Shown here: positions 1 through 7,541 of the stretch, piece by piece
Layout: every line of letters begins with the position of its first letter
Numbering within the stretch: position 1 is the stretch's first letter
NCBI GenBank assembly: GCA_002360295.1
Contig: DEQI01000265.1
Span: 1-13,194, forward strand
DNA from: Planococcaceae bacterium UBA3370
GTDB lineage: Bacteria > Bacillota > Bacilli > Bacillales_A > Planococcaceae
Length of the DNA: 13,194 nt
Reading direction: 5' to 3'
The notes under the pieces: generated by a model
What the model saw: only the letters and a program-made list of their open reading frames with translations
What the model was told of the DNA's origin: nothing
Databases searched by the model: none
Program-made: the position numbers and the translations under genes

Positions 1-878
1 CCGTCAATCCCAGCAATACCTACAATTTCACCTTTACGTACGGATAGGTTTAAGTTTTTTATTTTTTCGATATTTCGATAATCCAATACTACTAAATCTT
101 GAATGCTCAATACTTCCTCTGTTGGATTAGCATCGCCTTTTTCCGTTTTAAATACTACTTGACGCCCAACCATTAATTCAGCTAATTCATCAGGGTTTGT
201 ATCAGCTGTTACAACTGTTCCAATCCCTTCGCCTTTACGAATAATCGTTACACGATCAGAAACGTCCATAATTTCTTTTAATTTATGGGTAATTAATATA
301 ATAGATTTACCTTCTTGAATGAGTCGCTTCATAATTTGAATAAGCTCATTAATTTCTTGAGGTGTTAATGATGCTGTAGGCTCGTCGAAGATTAAAATTT
401 CAGCACCACGATAAAGCGTTTTCAAAATTTCAACACGTTGCTGCATCCCTACAGAAATATCTTCAATTTTTGCATAAGGATCAACATCTAATCCATATTT
501 TTCAGATAGTTCCTGAATTTTTTGGGCAGCTTCTTTAATGTTTACAGTACCTGCTTTTGTCGGTTCAGATCCTAAAATAATATTTTCAGTTACTGTAAAG
601 TTTTCCACTAACATAAAGTGTTGGTGAACCATTCCTATTCCTAAGTCATTCGCAACATTAGGATCAGTAATTTTCACAGCTTTTCCTCGCACTTTAATCT
701 CTCCAGCTTCTGGCTGATAAAGACCAAATAATACGTTCATTAAAGTCGATTTACCTGCACCGTTTTCACCTAGCAATGCATGAATTTCTCCTTTTTTTAG
801 TTGGAGGGTGATGTTGTTATTTGCTACGAAACCGCCAAATTCTTTACGGATACCAAGCATCTCGATCACGTATTCCAA
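1..878 (-). CDS. Nucleoside-type ABC transporter ATP-binding protein (NupO/YufO-like), 3' end outside window
   Basis: This is the ATPase of a BMP-lipoprotein-dependent ABC importer, probably for nucleosides, acting on the inner face of the membrane. The first 292 residues are present; relatives have about 510 with two ATPase domains, so the second domain has only just begun (KGEIVGIAGIDG at the edge). Domain 1 shows Walker A GENGAGKS (about 38-44), Q-loop Gln86, signature SVGMQQR (142-148), Walker B ILIFDEP (161-167) and the switch His198. I chose the TTG start at 878 because AAGGGAG lies about 8 bases upstream; an in-frame GTG at 887 overlaps that ribosome binding site and is less likely. 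It lies 284 bases downstream of the lipoprotein gene, with a terminator-like hairpin between. Permease genes would be expected beyond the left edge. Family assignment is firm; the substrate is inferred from NupNOPQ. Confidence 0.92.
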   Translation of the reverse strand, partial: MEYVIEMLGIRKEFGGFVANNNITLQLKKGEIHALLGENGAGKSTLMNVLFGLYQPEAGEIKVRGKAVKITDPNVANDLGIGMVHQHFMLVENFTVTENIILGSEPTKAGTVNIKEAAQKIQELSEKYGLDVDPYAKIEDISVGMQQRVEILKTLYRGAEILIFDEPTASLTPQEINELIQIMKRLIQEGKSIILITHKLKEIMDVSDRVTIIRKGEGIGTVVTADTNPDELAELMVGRQVVFKTEKGDANPTEEVLSIQDLVVLDYRNIEKIKNLNLSVRKGEIVGIAGID

Positions 879-923
879 TATATTCACTCCCTTAGGCACA
901 TTTTAGTTTTGAAAAATTAACAC

Positions 924-951
924 ATGAAAGATTTTAAAGAAAATCTTTCAT
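924..951 (-). repeat. Perfect 12-bp inverted repeat upstream of the ABC ATPase gene
   Basis: ATGAAAGATTTT (924-935) and AAAATCTTTCAT (940-951) pair perfectly around a 4-base loop. On the minus strand the hairpin ends about 45 bases before the ATPase start and is followed a few bases later by a short T run, so it could act as a weak terminator, an mRNA 5' stabiliser or an operator. A second, looser dyad lies beside it: ATCAATTTTA at 954-963 against TAAAATTGAT at 985-994. I found no convincing sigma-A promoter in the 879-1099 spacer. The role is unknown. Confidence 0.4.
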
Positions 952-1099
952 CTATCAATTTTAATTTCTTTACATTAACTTCAATAAAATTGATCATAAT
1001 CCTTTAAAGTAAACCGATCCAAATCATTCCTTCAAAGGAAATTTACTCTTTACCTACTCATCAAATAATACTAATTATCTGACAATAATCTATCATGAC

Positions 1100-1135
1100 A
1101 AAATCATCATAGGAATACGAGGATTCCTATGATGA
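1100..1135 (-). terminator. Hairpin terminator or attenuator after the BMP lipoprotein gene
   Basis: TCATCATAGGAAT (1104-1116) and ATTCCTATGATGA (1123-1135) form a perfect 13-bp stem with a 6-base loop. Read on the minus strand it is followed by TTTTG, as for a short intrinsic terminator. It sits 27 bases past the lipoprotein stop codon and before the ATPase gene. Leaky termination here would make more binding protein than ATPase, a common arrangement in ABC importer operons. The T tract is short, so partial read-through is likely. Confidence 0.72.
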
Positions 1136-1162
1136 CAATTTAGTTTATTTTAATTCAAAAAA

Positions 1163-2233
1163 TTACTCTTCTACTGTTTCCGGAACTACGATTTCACCAG
1201 ATATAATTTTTGCTTTGTAATCTTCAAGTGATTTTAATACTTCCTCTGGAATTGCACCGCGAGAGTCTGCTAGACCAACACCGTCTTCAGCTAAACCATA
1301 AACAAGTGTTTGACCGCCTGGGAAATCTCCTGCTTTCGTACGGTTTGAAAGATCCACTACCGCACTTGAAACCCCTTTCAACATTGACGTTAATGTAACG
1401 TTTTGATCGCCAACTTGACCTTCTGCATATTGGTCAGCGTCTACACCGATTACCCATACGTTTGCATTAGGATCTTTTTCTTTACGCTCTTTTGCTTCTG
1501 TAAATACACCGTTACCTGTAGCGCCTGCAGAGTGGAAAATGATGTCCACGCCTGAAGAATACATTTGGTTAGCAGCTGTTTTACCTAATTCTGCTTTATC
1601 AAATGCTTCTGCATAATAACGACTGATTTCGATATCAGGGTTAACAGCTTTAGCACCAGCTATGAAACCAGCTTCAAAGCGCTCGATAACAGGGAGTTTT
1701 TGACCACCAATGAAACCAATTTTACCTGTTTGAGACATTTCAGCAGCTACTACACCTGCAAGGAATGCACCTTCTTGCTCTTTGAATAGAACAGAAACTA
1801 CGTTTGGAGCATCTACTTCAGAGTCAATAATGGCAAGCTTTGCATTTGGTTGCTGATCAGCAATTTCTTTTACTGCATCGTTCATTAAGAAACCAACACC
1901 AAATACTAAGTCAAAATCACGACGAACTAAACTATTTAAATTTGTATGATAATCAGCATCCGATTTTGATTGTAAGTAGTCGTAGCCACCAGTACCTTTC
2001 TCTAGGCCGTTTTCTTTACCAAATTGTTGAACGCCTTCCCAAGCAGATTGGTTGAATGATTTATCGTCTACACCACCGACGTCAGTAACCATGGCGATAG
2101 AGAAGTTATCTTCATTTGCTCCACCTTGATTTGCTTCATCTTTTTTCCCTTCATCGCTAGTACCGCATGCACCTAAAATGGCACTTGTTGCTACTACAGA
2201 TGAAATTAATAAACCATATTTACGTTTTGTCAT
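1163..2233 (-). CDS. BMP-family substrate-binding lipoprotein (NupN/YufN-like nucleoside receptor)
   Basis: This is an extracellular, membrane-anchored receptor that should deliver a purine nucleoside-like ligand to the ABC importer encoded downstream. The 356-residue protein opens with a lipoprotein signal: positively charged MTKRKYG, a hydrophobic stretch, and lipobox LGAC with the acylated Cys23. A Glu/Asp/Asn-rich linker follows, then the PnrA/BMP fold with the family hallmarks VTDVGGVDDKSFNQSAWEG, LAIIDS, GFIGG and IGVDADQY. Length is normal for the family. The start is backed by GAGGGGGAC upstream. It lies 44 bases after the GntR gene with no terminator between, so the two are probably cotranscribed. 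Family assignment is very secure; ligand identity is inferred from characterised homologues. Confidence 0.93.
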   Translation of the reverse strand: MTKRKYGLLISSVVATSAILGACGTSDEGKKDEANQGGANEDNFSIAMVTDVGGVDDKSFNQSAWEGVQQFGKENGLEKGTGGYDYLQSKSDADYHTNLNSLVRRDFDLVFGVGFLMNDAVKEIADQQPNAKLAIIDSEVDAPNVVSVLFKEQEGAFLAGVVAAEMSQTGKIGFIGGQKLPVIERFEAGFIAGAKAVNPDIEISRYYAEAFDKAELGKTAANQMYSSGVDIIFHSAGATGNGVFTEAKERKEKDPNANVWVIGVDADQYAEGQVGDQNVTLTSMLKGVSSAVVDLSNRTKAGDFPGGQTLVYGLAEDGVGLADSRGAIPEEVLKSLEDYKAKIISGEIVVPETVEE

Positions 2234-2277
2234 TAGTGAGTCCCCCTCAAAGGTTTTGTAATTAGCAGTAAAATGTT

Positions 2278-3006
2278 CTACACCCGTTTTCGTACTACAT
2301 GAAAGCTGAATTTATCAGCTCTGAAATAATTTTTTGAATACAGTACTACACGGTCATTGTCATCGTAATGAAGTTGTTTCAAAACGAGCAATGCTGTTTC
2401 AGGACCACAGTTAAGGATCGGTGAAACTTGTTCATGATAGCCTATAGGGTCAATGAATGTAACCGCATAGGCAACATGAATCGCTCCAGATTGCTCTAGT
2501 GCTGAGAAAATCGATACATCTTTATTATTTACGAATTGTTTTGGTAAATAGCTTGCTGGAACTTTATCAATACAATAAACGACCGGCTCGCCATCCGCAG
2601 TTCTTACCCGTTCTAATGTGATCACATTGTCATCCATTTCGGTTTGGAAACGCGTAACATCGTCTTCTGTCGACTTTTCTTCTGTGGCCTTTAAAAAAAT
2701 CGTGCCTGGCTCCATACCAGCTTGCTCAATCATAGAGGATATACTCGATAATTGCTCGATACCTGAAGTAAATACCGGCTTTGGATTTACAAACGTGCCA
2801 ACACCATGGCGACGAACGATTACATTTTCCTCTTCCAACAGTCGCAGCGCTTCACGTAAAGTAGCACGACTAACTCCAAGTGATTTTGATAATTCAAATT
2901 CAGAAGGAAGTTTTTCGTTTTCCTTATAAATGCCCTTATCAATATCCGATTTTAATCGGTCAATCACTTGTAAATATAAATGACGATGATCTGCTCTAAT
3001 TGTCAT
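2278..3006 (-). CDS. ymfC: GntR-family regulator of the HutC subfamily (YmfC-like)
   Basis: This is a cytoplasmic transcription repressor or sensor of 242 residues. Residues about 8-75 form the winged helix-turn-helix, with [31 protein letters not shown] and the wing RRHGVGTFV. Residues about 95-238 form a UTRA ligand-binding domain, with [14 protein letters not shown] and a C-terminal [19 protein letters not shown]. In B. subtilis ymfC also lies directly downstream of spoIIIE. Here it immediately precedes the BMP lipoprotein gene and probably shares its transcript, so it may control that importer; the effector is unknown. A promoter and a dyad operator candidate lie just upstream. The start at 3006 is preceded by GGTGGTG. 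Confidence 0.9.
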   Translation of the reverse strand: MTIRADHRHLYLQVIDRLKSDIDKGIYKENEKLPSEFELSKSLGVSRATLREALRLLEEENVIVRRHGVGTFVNPKPVFTSGIEQLSSISSMIEQAGMEPGTIFLKATEEKSTEDDVTRFQTEMDDNVITLERVRTADGEPVVYCIDKVPASYLPKQFVNNKDVSIFSALEQSGAIHVAYAVTFIDPIGYHEQVSPILNCGPETALLVLKQLHYDDNDRVVLYSKNYFRADKFSFHVVRKRV

Positions 3007-3030
3007 TTATTTTCACCACCAACTTAAGAG

Positions 3031-3046
3031 ATCAGACATCTGATGT
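3031..3046. promoter_or_regulatory. Dyad operator candidate for the GntR/UTRA regulator
   Basis: Two nested inverted repeats occupy this site: ATCAGA-CA-TCTGAT (3031-3044) and ACATC-T-GATGT (3036-3046). It lies between the predicted promoter and the regulator's start codon, roughly 20-35 bases into the transcript, where a repressor could block elongation or initiation. Autoregulation is typical of GntR proteins. That this protein binds the site is inference. Confidence 0.45.
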
Positions 3047-3071
3047 ACAACAATCCTACTAATTCGTTTTC

Positions 3072-3099
3072 AATATAACATGTTTACTTATCATTGCAA
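3072..3099 (-). promoter_or_regulatory. Sigma-A-like promoter for ymfC and the BMP transporter genes
   Basis: On the minus strand TTGCAA (3094-3099) and TATATT (3072-3077) are separated by 16 bases, and the -10 is preceded by TG one base upstream (extended -10). The expected start is near 3065, giving a leader of about 60 bases that contains the dyad operator candidate. The 191-base gap between spoIIIE and ymfC shows no clear terminator, so read-through from spoIIIE may add to expression. Confidence 0.55.
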
Positions 3100-3197
3100 A
3101 TAGATTTCTTTAAAAACTGTACTGTAATAGATATTTTTATTAAATTTTTGTGAAAACGTATTACTAATTGAAAATTCAGAACAATGGAATATTCTTA

Positions 3198-5423
3198 TTA
3201 ATTACTTATACTTGACTTTGTTAACAAAACTTGCCTTGGTCTACTACCATCAGGTGGTCCAACAACTCCGCGCATTTCCATTTGATCGACAATGCGTGCA
3301 GCCCTTGCGTAGCCTATACGGAAACGTCTTTGCAGCATGGATACCGAGGCACTTTGTTGCTCTAAAACTAAATTCACTGCCTCATCATATAATTCATCCG
3401 TTTGTTCATCGAATGCCTGCTGAGGCTCATCTGTCGGAATCATCGCCTCTTCATATTGTGCCTTTTGCTGTTGTATAACAAAATCAACGACAGCCTCTAC
3501 TTCTTTATCTGATACAAAAGCCCCTTGCACTCGAACCGGTTTAGAAGCACTTGCAGGTAAATATAACATATCCCCTCTACCTAACAGTTTTTCCGCTCCT
3601 CCCATATCTAAAATGGTTCTTGAATCAACAGACGATGAAACGGCAAAAGCAATTCGAGATGGGATATTTGCTTTTATAATTCCCGTTATGACATCCACAG
3701 ATGGACGTTGAGTAGCAATGATTAAATGGATTCCTGCTGCACGTGCCATTTGCGCAAGACGGGTAATCGCATCTTCCACTTCACTGGATGCCACCATCAT
3801 TAAATCGGCTAACTCATCGACGATTACGACAATATAAGGCAGCTTCGGCTGTTGTTCTACATTTTCTCCATTTTGACCGTCAATATAATCATTGTAACCT
3901 TCAATATTGCGCGTACCCGTATGGGAAAATAAATCATACCTACGTTCCATTTCTGATACGATTTTTTGCAAAGCTTGTGCTGCTTTACGTGGGTCTGTTA
4001 CGACAGGCGCTAATAGATGTGGAATCCCGTTATAGACAGTTAGCTCAACCATTTTTGGGTCAATCAACATCATTCTTACTTCATGCGGAGCAGCCCGCAT
4101 TAAAAGAGAAATGATAATCCCGTTAATACATACACTTTTCCCGCTACCCGTAGAACCAGCAACAAGTAAATGCGGCATTTTATTCAACTCAGCTAACATA
4201 GCCTGTCCTGTCACGTCTCGGCCTAAGCTAATAAGTAGTTTATTCGACGGCTTATTTTCTTTTACCTCAATTACTTCCCGCAAGGTAACAACAGCTATTT
4301 CTCCATTAGGTACTTCAATACCTATAGCGGATTTTCCAGGGATAGGAGCCTCTAATCGAATATCTTTAGCTGCTAATGCAAGAGCTAAATCGTCTTGTAA
4401 GCTAACGATTTTACTTACTTTTACACCAACATCAGGTAGTACTTCATATTTCGTTACAGCTGGCCCTAAATGCACCTGCGTTATTTTTGCTTTTACTCCG
4501 AAGCTTAGCAAAGTTTGTTCAAGCTTTTTGGCATTTGCTTGAATTACCGCATATTCACTACTTTGATCATGCATTGGGGGTGGATTTAATAGCTGTACCG
4601 ATGGAAGTGTATACGGACCACTCGGCGGTTGTTGTTCATCCACAATCGTTTCTTCTTCCTCCATCTCTTCCACGACAACTTCCTCTTCAATAGGTGCTTG
4701 TGAAAAGGCAGAAATAATTGGTTCTTGCACCTGAATAGGTGTTTCCTCTGTTGCTAGTTCCTCATTATTTGCCTGAGATCGTTTAGATTTAGAAAGGGAT
4801 TTTTTTCTACTTTTTTGTTTGGTTGCGAGCTTTTTTTTCATGTCAGGTGTATGTTCAACAATAAAAGGTACAAGTGCTTTTCCCGTCACTAATATAATGC
4901 CTATAAACATCATCACCCATGCAGCGACTTTTGTACCGGTAGAATCGAATAATACATGTAAGGTACTAAATAGCATGGCACCGAGTATGCCTCCACCGAG
5001 CGCTTGTCCACGATTCGCTACGCCATCCATTTCAATCAGCAAACGCCATGTTTCTCGTATGACTGAATTAGATAATAATGTATTTGATTCGTGTAATTGT
5101 TCAAATAATAAGCTATGGCCAAAAATCGAAAGACTGCTCACGATTAGTAGTACACCAATAACGACACGATTTTTCATCGTTACTCCACGCCTTCTTACCA
5201 TTAACATTCCTGCAACCAATACGAGCAGGAATGGTACAACAAAGTGTAAATTACCAAACAAAAACAGTGCTGCTGATTGTGTGAGTCTTCCTACAATCCC
5301 ATATTCGAAAAAAATAATAATAGCGTATGCAATTAATAGGAGTCCTATAATTTCATATGCAAGAGGATGTAAATCATCGGAACCTTTTGCTCTCAAGTTT
5401 TTCTTTTTTCCTCTCTCCGCCAT
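3198..5423 (-). CDS. spoIIIE: SpoIIIE/FtsK-type DNA translocase
   Basis: This is a membrane-anchored, ATP-driven DNA pump that moves the chromosome into the forespore and clears DNA from closing septa. The 741-residue product is somewhat shorter than B. subtilis SpoIIIE (787). Several transmembrane segments fill about residues 20-190. A Lys/Arg-rich then Glu-rich linker follows (about 195-275). The motor has Walker A GSTGSGKS (423-430) and Walker [13 protein letters not shown] with Asp536. The C-terminal FtsK gamma winged-helix domain (about 677-735) includes [21 protein letters not shown] and reads chromosome orientation sequences. The membrane segments and the neighbours rnjB and ymfC favour SpoIIIE over soluble SftA. 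I placed the start at ATG 5423, preceded by TTGGTGG, rather than at the upstream TTG (5441), which lacks a ribosome binding site. No separate ClpP-like tepA lies between it and rnjB, unlike in B. subtilis. Confidence 0.95.
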   Translation of the reverse strand: MAERGKKKNLRAKGSDDLHPLAYEIIGLLLIAYAIIIFFEYGIVGRLTQSAALFLFGNLHFVVPFLLVLVAGMLMVRRRGVTMKNRVVIGVLLIVSSLSIFGHSLLFEQLHESNTLLSNSVIRETWRLLIEMDGVANRGQALGGGILGAMLFSTLHVLFDSTGTKVAAWVMMFIGIILVTGKALVPFIVEHTPDMKKKLATKQKSRKKSLSKSKRSQANNEELATEETPIQVQEPIISAFSQAPIEEEVVVEEMEEEETIVDEQQPPSGPYTLPSVQLLNPPPMHDQSSEYAVIQANAKKLEQTLLSFGVKAKITQVHLGPAVTKYEVLPDVGVKVSKIVSLQDDLALALAAKDIRLEAPIPGKSAIGIEVPNGEIAVVTLREVIEVKENKPSNKLLISLGRDVTGQAMLAELNKMPHLLVAGSTGSGKSVCINGIIISLLMRAAPHEVRMMLIDPKMVELTVYNGIPHLLAPVVTDPRKAAQALQKIVSEMERRYDLFSHTGTRNIEGYNDYIDGQNGENVEQQPKLPYIVVIVDELADLMMVASSEVEDAITRLAQMARAAGIHLIIATQRPSVDVITGIIKANIPSRIAFAVSSSVDSRTILDMGGAEKLLGRGDMLYLPASASKPVRVQGAFVSDKEVEAVVDFVIQQQKAQYEEAMIPTDEPQQAFDEQTDELYDEAVNLVLEQQSASVSMLQRRFRIGYARAARIVDQMEMRGVVGPPDGSRPRQVLLTKSSISN

Positions 5424-5467
5424 TTTTCCACCAACTTTCAATTTGAATACAGTTATTACATCTTTCT

Positions 5468-5513
5468 AAAAAAAGGATTTTCTTTTGCCAGAACGGCTTA
5501 AGAAAATCCTTTT
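5468..5513 (-). terminator. Strong intrinsic terminator after rnjB
   Basis: AAAAGGATTTTCTT (5471-5484) pairs perfectly over 14 bases with AAGAAAATCCTTTT (5500-5513). The top of the stem can add GCC/GGC (5487-5489 with 5495-5497). On the minus strand the stem runs straight into a T7 tract. It starts 9 bases past the rnjB stop and ends 45 bases before the spoIIIE start, so spoIIIE needs its own nearby promoter or read-through. Confidence 0.92.
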
Positions 5514-5521
5514 ACTGCCCT

Positions 5522-7189
5522 TTAATATTCCATAATAATTGGTATGATCATCGGGCGTCGTTTCGTTTTTTGGAATAAATATTGGTTAAGCGTATCACGG
5601 ATTTCTTGTTTAATATTTGTCCATTCAAACGTATCTTTGTTCACATATTTTTCGATTACATTTCGTGCAATTTCAGAAGCTTCAACCATTAATTCCTCTG
5701 ATTCTCGAACATATACAAAGCCACGTGATAAAATTTCCGGGCCTGAAGCTATTTTCTTTTGAGCACGATTTAATGTAACCACCACGATAAAAATACCATC
5801 TTGAGAAAGTAGTTTGCGGTCGCGTAGCACGATATTCCCGACATCGCCTACACCAATACCGTCTATTAATACGTTACCTGCTTGAACACGTCCGCTCATA
5901 CGCATTTTACCATTTTTATATTCTACAATATCGCCTTTATCTGCAATAAAAATTTGGGATTTTTGCATACCTAATGATTGCGCTATTTTCGAGTGCGCAA
6001 TGAGCATACGATATTCCCCTTGAATTGGTACAAAATACTTCGGTTTCATCAGGTTTAGCATTAATTTTAAATCTTCTTGGCTACCATGACCTGATACATG
6101 TACTTTTTTATCGGCCGATAATACATTTGCACCTGCTTTTGCAATTTGGTTCATCGTATTATACATTTGCACTTCCATACCTGGTGATGGTGTAAAAGTA
6201 ATAAGGACTGTATCAGTATGCTTGATTTTTATATCTCGATGATGTTTGCGAACAATTTTATCTAGCGCTTCTAAAGGCTCGCCTTGGTTTCCTGTCGCAA
6301 TGATAATAATTTCATCATCTTCGTATTTATGAATATCGCTTACTGGTATAAGTGTGTCTTCATCGATATCTAAGTAACCTAAATCCATACCTAATTGCAC
6401 GACTTTTTCAAGTGATTTACCAACAATGGCCACCTTACGGAAAGAGGCTTGTGCTTGCGTAAACACTTGCTGAATACGGATAAAATTCGAAGCATATACT
6501 GCAATCAAAATTCGTCCTGGAGCAGAGTGGAATGTTTTAGCTAAGCGCTCTGCAATAACTGACTCACTTGTCGTATAGCCAGGGCGCTCTGCTTCGGTAG
6601 AATCTGAAAGAAGTATAAATACACCTTCCTCACCTAACTGTGCCATCTTCGCTAAATCAGGTTTGAACTTTCCTTGTGCAGATTGGTCAAATTTGAATTC
6701 ACCTGTATGGACAATCGCACCCTCCGATGTATGGAAGACGATCCCCAATGAATCTGGAATACTATGTGTTGTATGGAAAAACGTTACGTATGTTGTGTTA
6801 AAATTCATACGACTCTTATTGGATACTTCGAAAAATTTCACTTGATGAGGAGCTGGCATTTCTTTTAAATGCTCCTTAGCAAGCGCAATCGTTAATTTGG
6901 AACCGTATACCGGCGCTTTTACCTTTTTTAATAAATAAGCAATCGATCCAATTGCATCTTCATGCCCATGCGTTAAAAATATTCCTTTTACACGCTCTTT
7001 GTTTTCCTCTAAATAAGTAATGTCAGGAATAACGATATCGATTCCAAGCATCTCATCTTCTGGGAACATAAGCCCACTGTCAACGACGAATAACTCTTCA
7101 TCTATTTCAATTACGTACATTGATTTACCGATTTCACCTACTCCACCTAGAGGGATGATTCGGATTACTTCATTTTTTATTTTTGTCAC
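5522..7189 (-). CDS. rnjB: RNase J2, metallo-beta-lactamase/beta-CASP ribonuclease with degenerate active site
   Basis: RNase J2 is the partner of RNase J1 in 5'-end-dependent mRNA decay and RNA processing. The product has 555 residues, the length I recall for B. subtilis RNase J2. I used GTG 7189, which follows AGGAGG by 7 bases, instead of a TTG eight codons upstream that would place AGGAGG inside the gene. It has an N-terminal beta-lactamase half, a beta-CASP insertion (about 195-345), the return to the lactamase fold with HVSGHGSQED (363-372), and a C-terminal domain. The metal motif reads HGHEDAIG (74-81): Ala79 replaces the His of RNase J1. HTGEFKFD has Glu164 where J1 has Asp, and VPIQGEYR has Gln389 where J1 has His390. 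His74, His76, Asp78 and His142 are kept. It is therefore probably a weakly active or structural subunit of a J1/J2 complex. It stands alone between two terminators. Confidence 0.93.
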   Translation of the reverse strand: MTKIKNEVIRIIPLGGVGEIGKSMYVIEIDEELFVVDSGLMFPEDEMLGIDIVIPDITYLEENKERVKGIFLTHGHEDAIGSIAYLLKKVKAPVYGSKLTIALAKEHLKEMPAPHQVKFFEVSNKSRMNFNTTYVTFFHTTHSIPDSLGIVFHTSEGAIVHTGEFKFDQSAQGKFKPDLAKMAQLGEEGVFILLSDSTEAERPGYTTSESVIAERLAKTFHSAPGRILIAVYASNFIRIQQVFTQAQASFRKVAIVGKSLEKVVQLGMDLGYLDIDEDTLIPVSDIHKYEDDEIIIIATGNQGEPLEALDKIVRKHHRDIKIKHTDTVLITFTPSPGMEVQMYNTMNQIAKAGANVLSADKKVHVSGHGSQEDLKLMLNLMKPKYFVPIQGEYRMLIAHSKIAQSLGMQKSQIFIADKGDIVEYKNGKMRMSGRVQAGNVLIDGIGVGDVGNIVLRDRKLLSQDGIFIVVVTLNRAQKKIASGPEILSRGFVYVRESEELMVEASEIARNVIEKYVNKDTFEWTNIKQEIRDTLNQYLFQKTKRRPMIIPIIMEY

Positions 7190-7440
7190 TTGTTTTCCTC
7201 CTAAATATTTCAACCTAAGGAAATAGTGTCTATATTTTAGAAATGAACTGTGTTATGTAGAGCAGTCTATCACTTTCATACAATCACAATCGATATTTAT
7301 ACCTACTACATCAAAATATGCGACACTAAACTAAGGCTCAACTTTACTCAGCAAATGCATGCAACGCTTGTACTTTTGCAATTTATTCACTTTTGTGTAC
7401 GTCTGCTGAATAAAGTTTTTTTCCGAACAGCAACCACTTA
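7190..7440 (-). promoter_or_regulatory. Long folded 5' leader of rnjB (structured RNA candidate)
   Basis: This roughly 250-base leader holds nested complementary segments. Stem 1 pairs 7404-7417 with 7340-7353: 14 pairs in the minus-strand RNA, one of them G-U. Stem 2 pairs GACACTA plus AAAATAT (7322-7328, 7313-7319) with TAGTGTC plus ATATTTT (7224-7230, 7232-7238), two 7-bp helices around a 2x1 internal loop. Stem 3 (7306-7311 with 7255-7260, 6 bp) nests inside stem 2. I recognise no known riboswitch and no reading frame with a ribosome binding site. It could be an autoregulatory target of RNase J or just AT-rich chance pairing. On the plus strand stem 1 is followed by T7, so a plus-strand terminator is an alternative, though the 50-base loop and a C-A mismatch argue against it. 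Confidence 0.4.
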
Positions 7441-7446
7441 TCAAAC

Positions 7447-7475
7447 ATTATACGTGCATAAAGCATTTAGCACAA
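7447..7475 (-). promoter_or_regulatory. Sigma-A-like promoter candidate for rnjB
   Basis: On the minus strand a perfect TATAAT (7447-7452) lies 17 bases after TTGTGC (7470-7475), a poor -35 match. It sits between the dapA terminator and rnjB and would start transcription near 7440, giving a 250-base leader. I saw no better candidate closer to the gene. Confidence 0.45.
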
Positions 7476-7510
7476 ATTAAAAATTCAAATGGACTTAATA
7501 AATCAAATAC

Positions 7511-7541
7511 AAAAAAGAACCAGTGCGACGATCACACTGGT
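7511..7541 (-). terminator. Intrinsic terminator of the dpa-asd-dapA operon, overlapping the dapA stop
   Basis: ACCAGTG (7535-7541 on the minus strand) pairs with CACTGGT (7519-7525) around a 9-base loop, followed by TCTTTTTTG. The first stem arm is the last dapA coding sequence and the TGA stop (7532-7534) falls in the loop, so the terminator is compacted into the gene end. Confidence 0.85.

Noticed and set aside
926..949. CodY-box-like sequence in the importer spacer
   Set aside because: The best alignment to the 15-base CodY consensus has about four mismatches, and the perfect hairpin explains the symmetry better.
4111..4542. Open plus-strand frame of about 143 codons opposite the spoIIIE motor domain
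   Set aside because: It is antisense to conserved Walker A coding sequence, with no ribosome binding site or similarity I recognise.
4819..5469. Open plus-strand frame of about 216 codons opposite the membrane part of spoIIIE
   Set aside because: It is entirely antisense to a well-supported gene, runs across the rnjB terminator stem, and its product has no recognisable domain; it is a shadow of the hydrophobic codon pattern.
7340..7422. Plus-strand intrinsic terminator formed by stem 1 and the T7 run
   Set aside because: No plus-strand gene precedes it, the loop would be 50 bases, and the one mismatch is C-A on that strand but a G-U pair on the other.
7383..7448. A 21-codon minus-strand reading frame (MFDKWLLF...) in the rnjB leader
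   Set aside because: Its ATG overlaps the predicted -10 and there is no ribosome binding site, so it is unlikely to be translated from that promoter.
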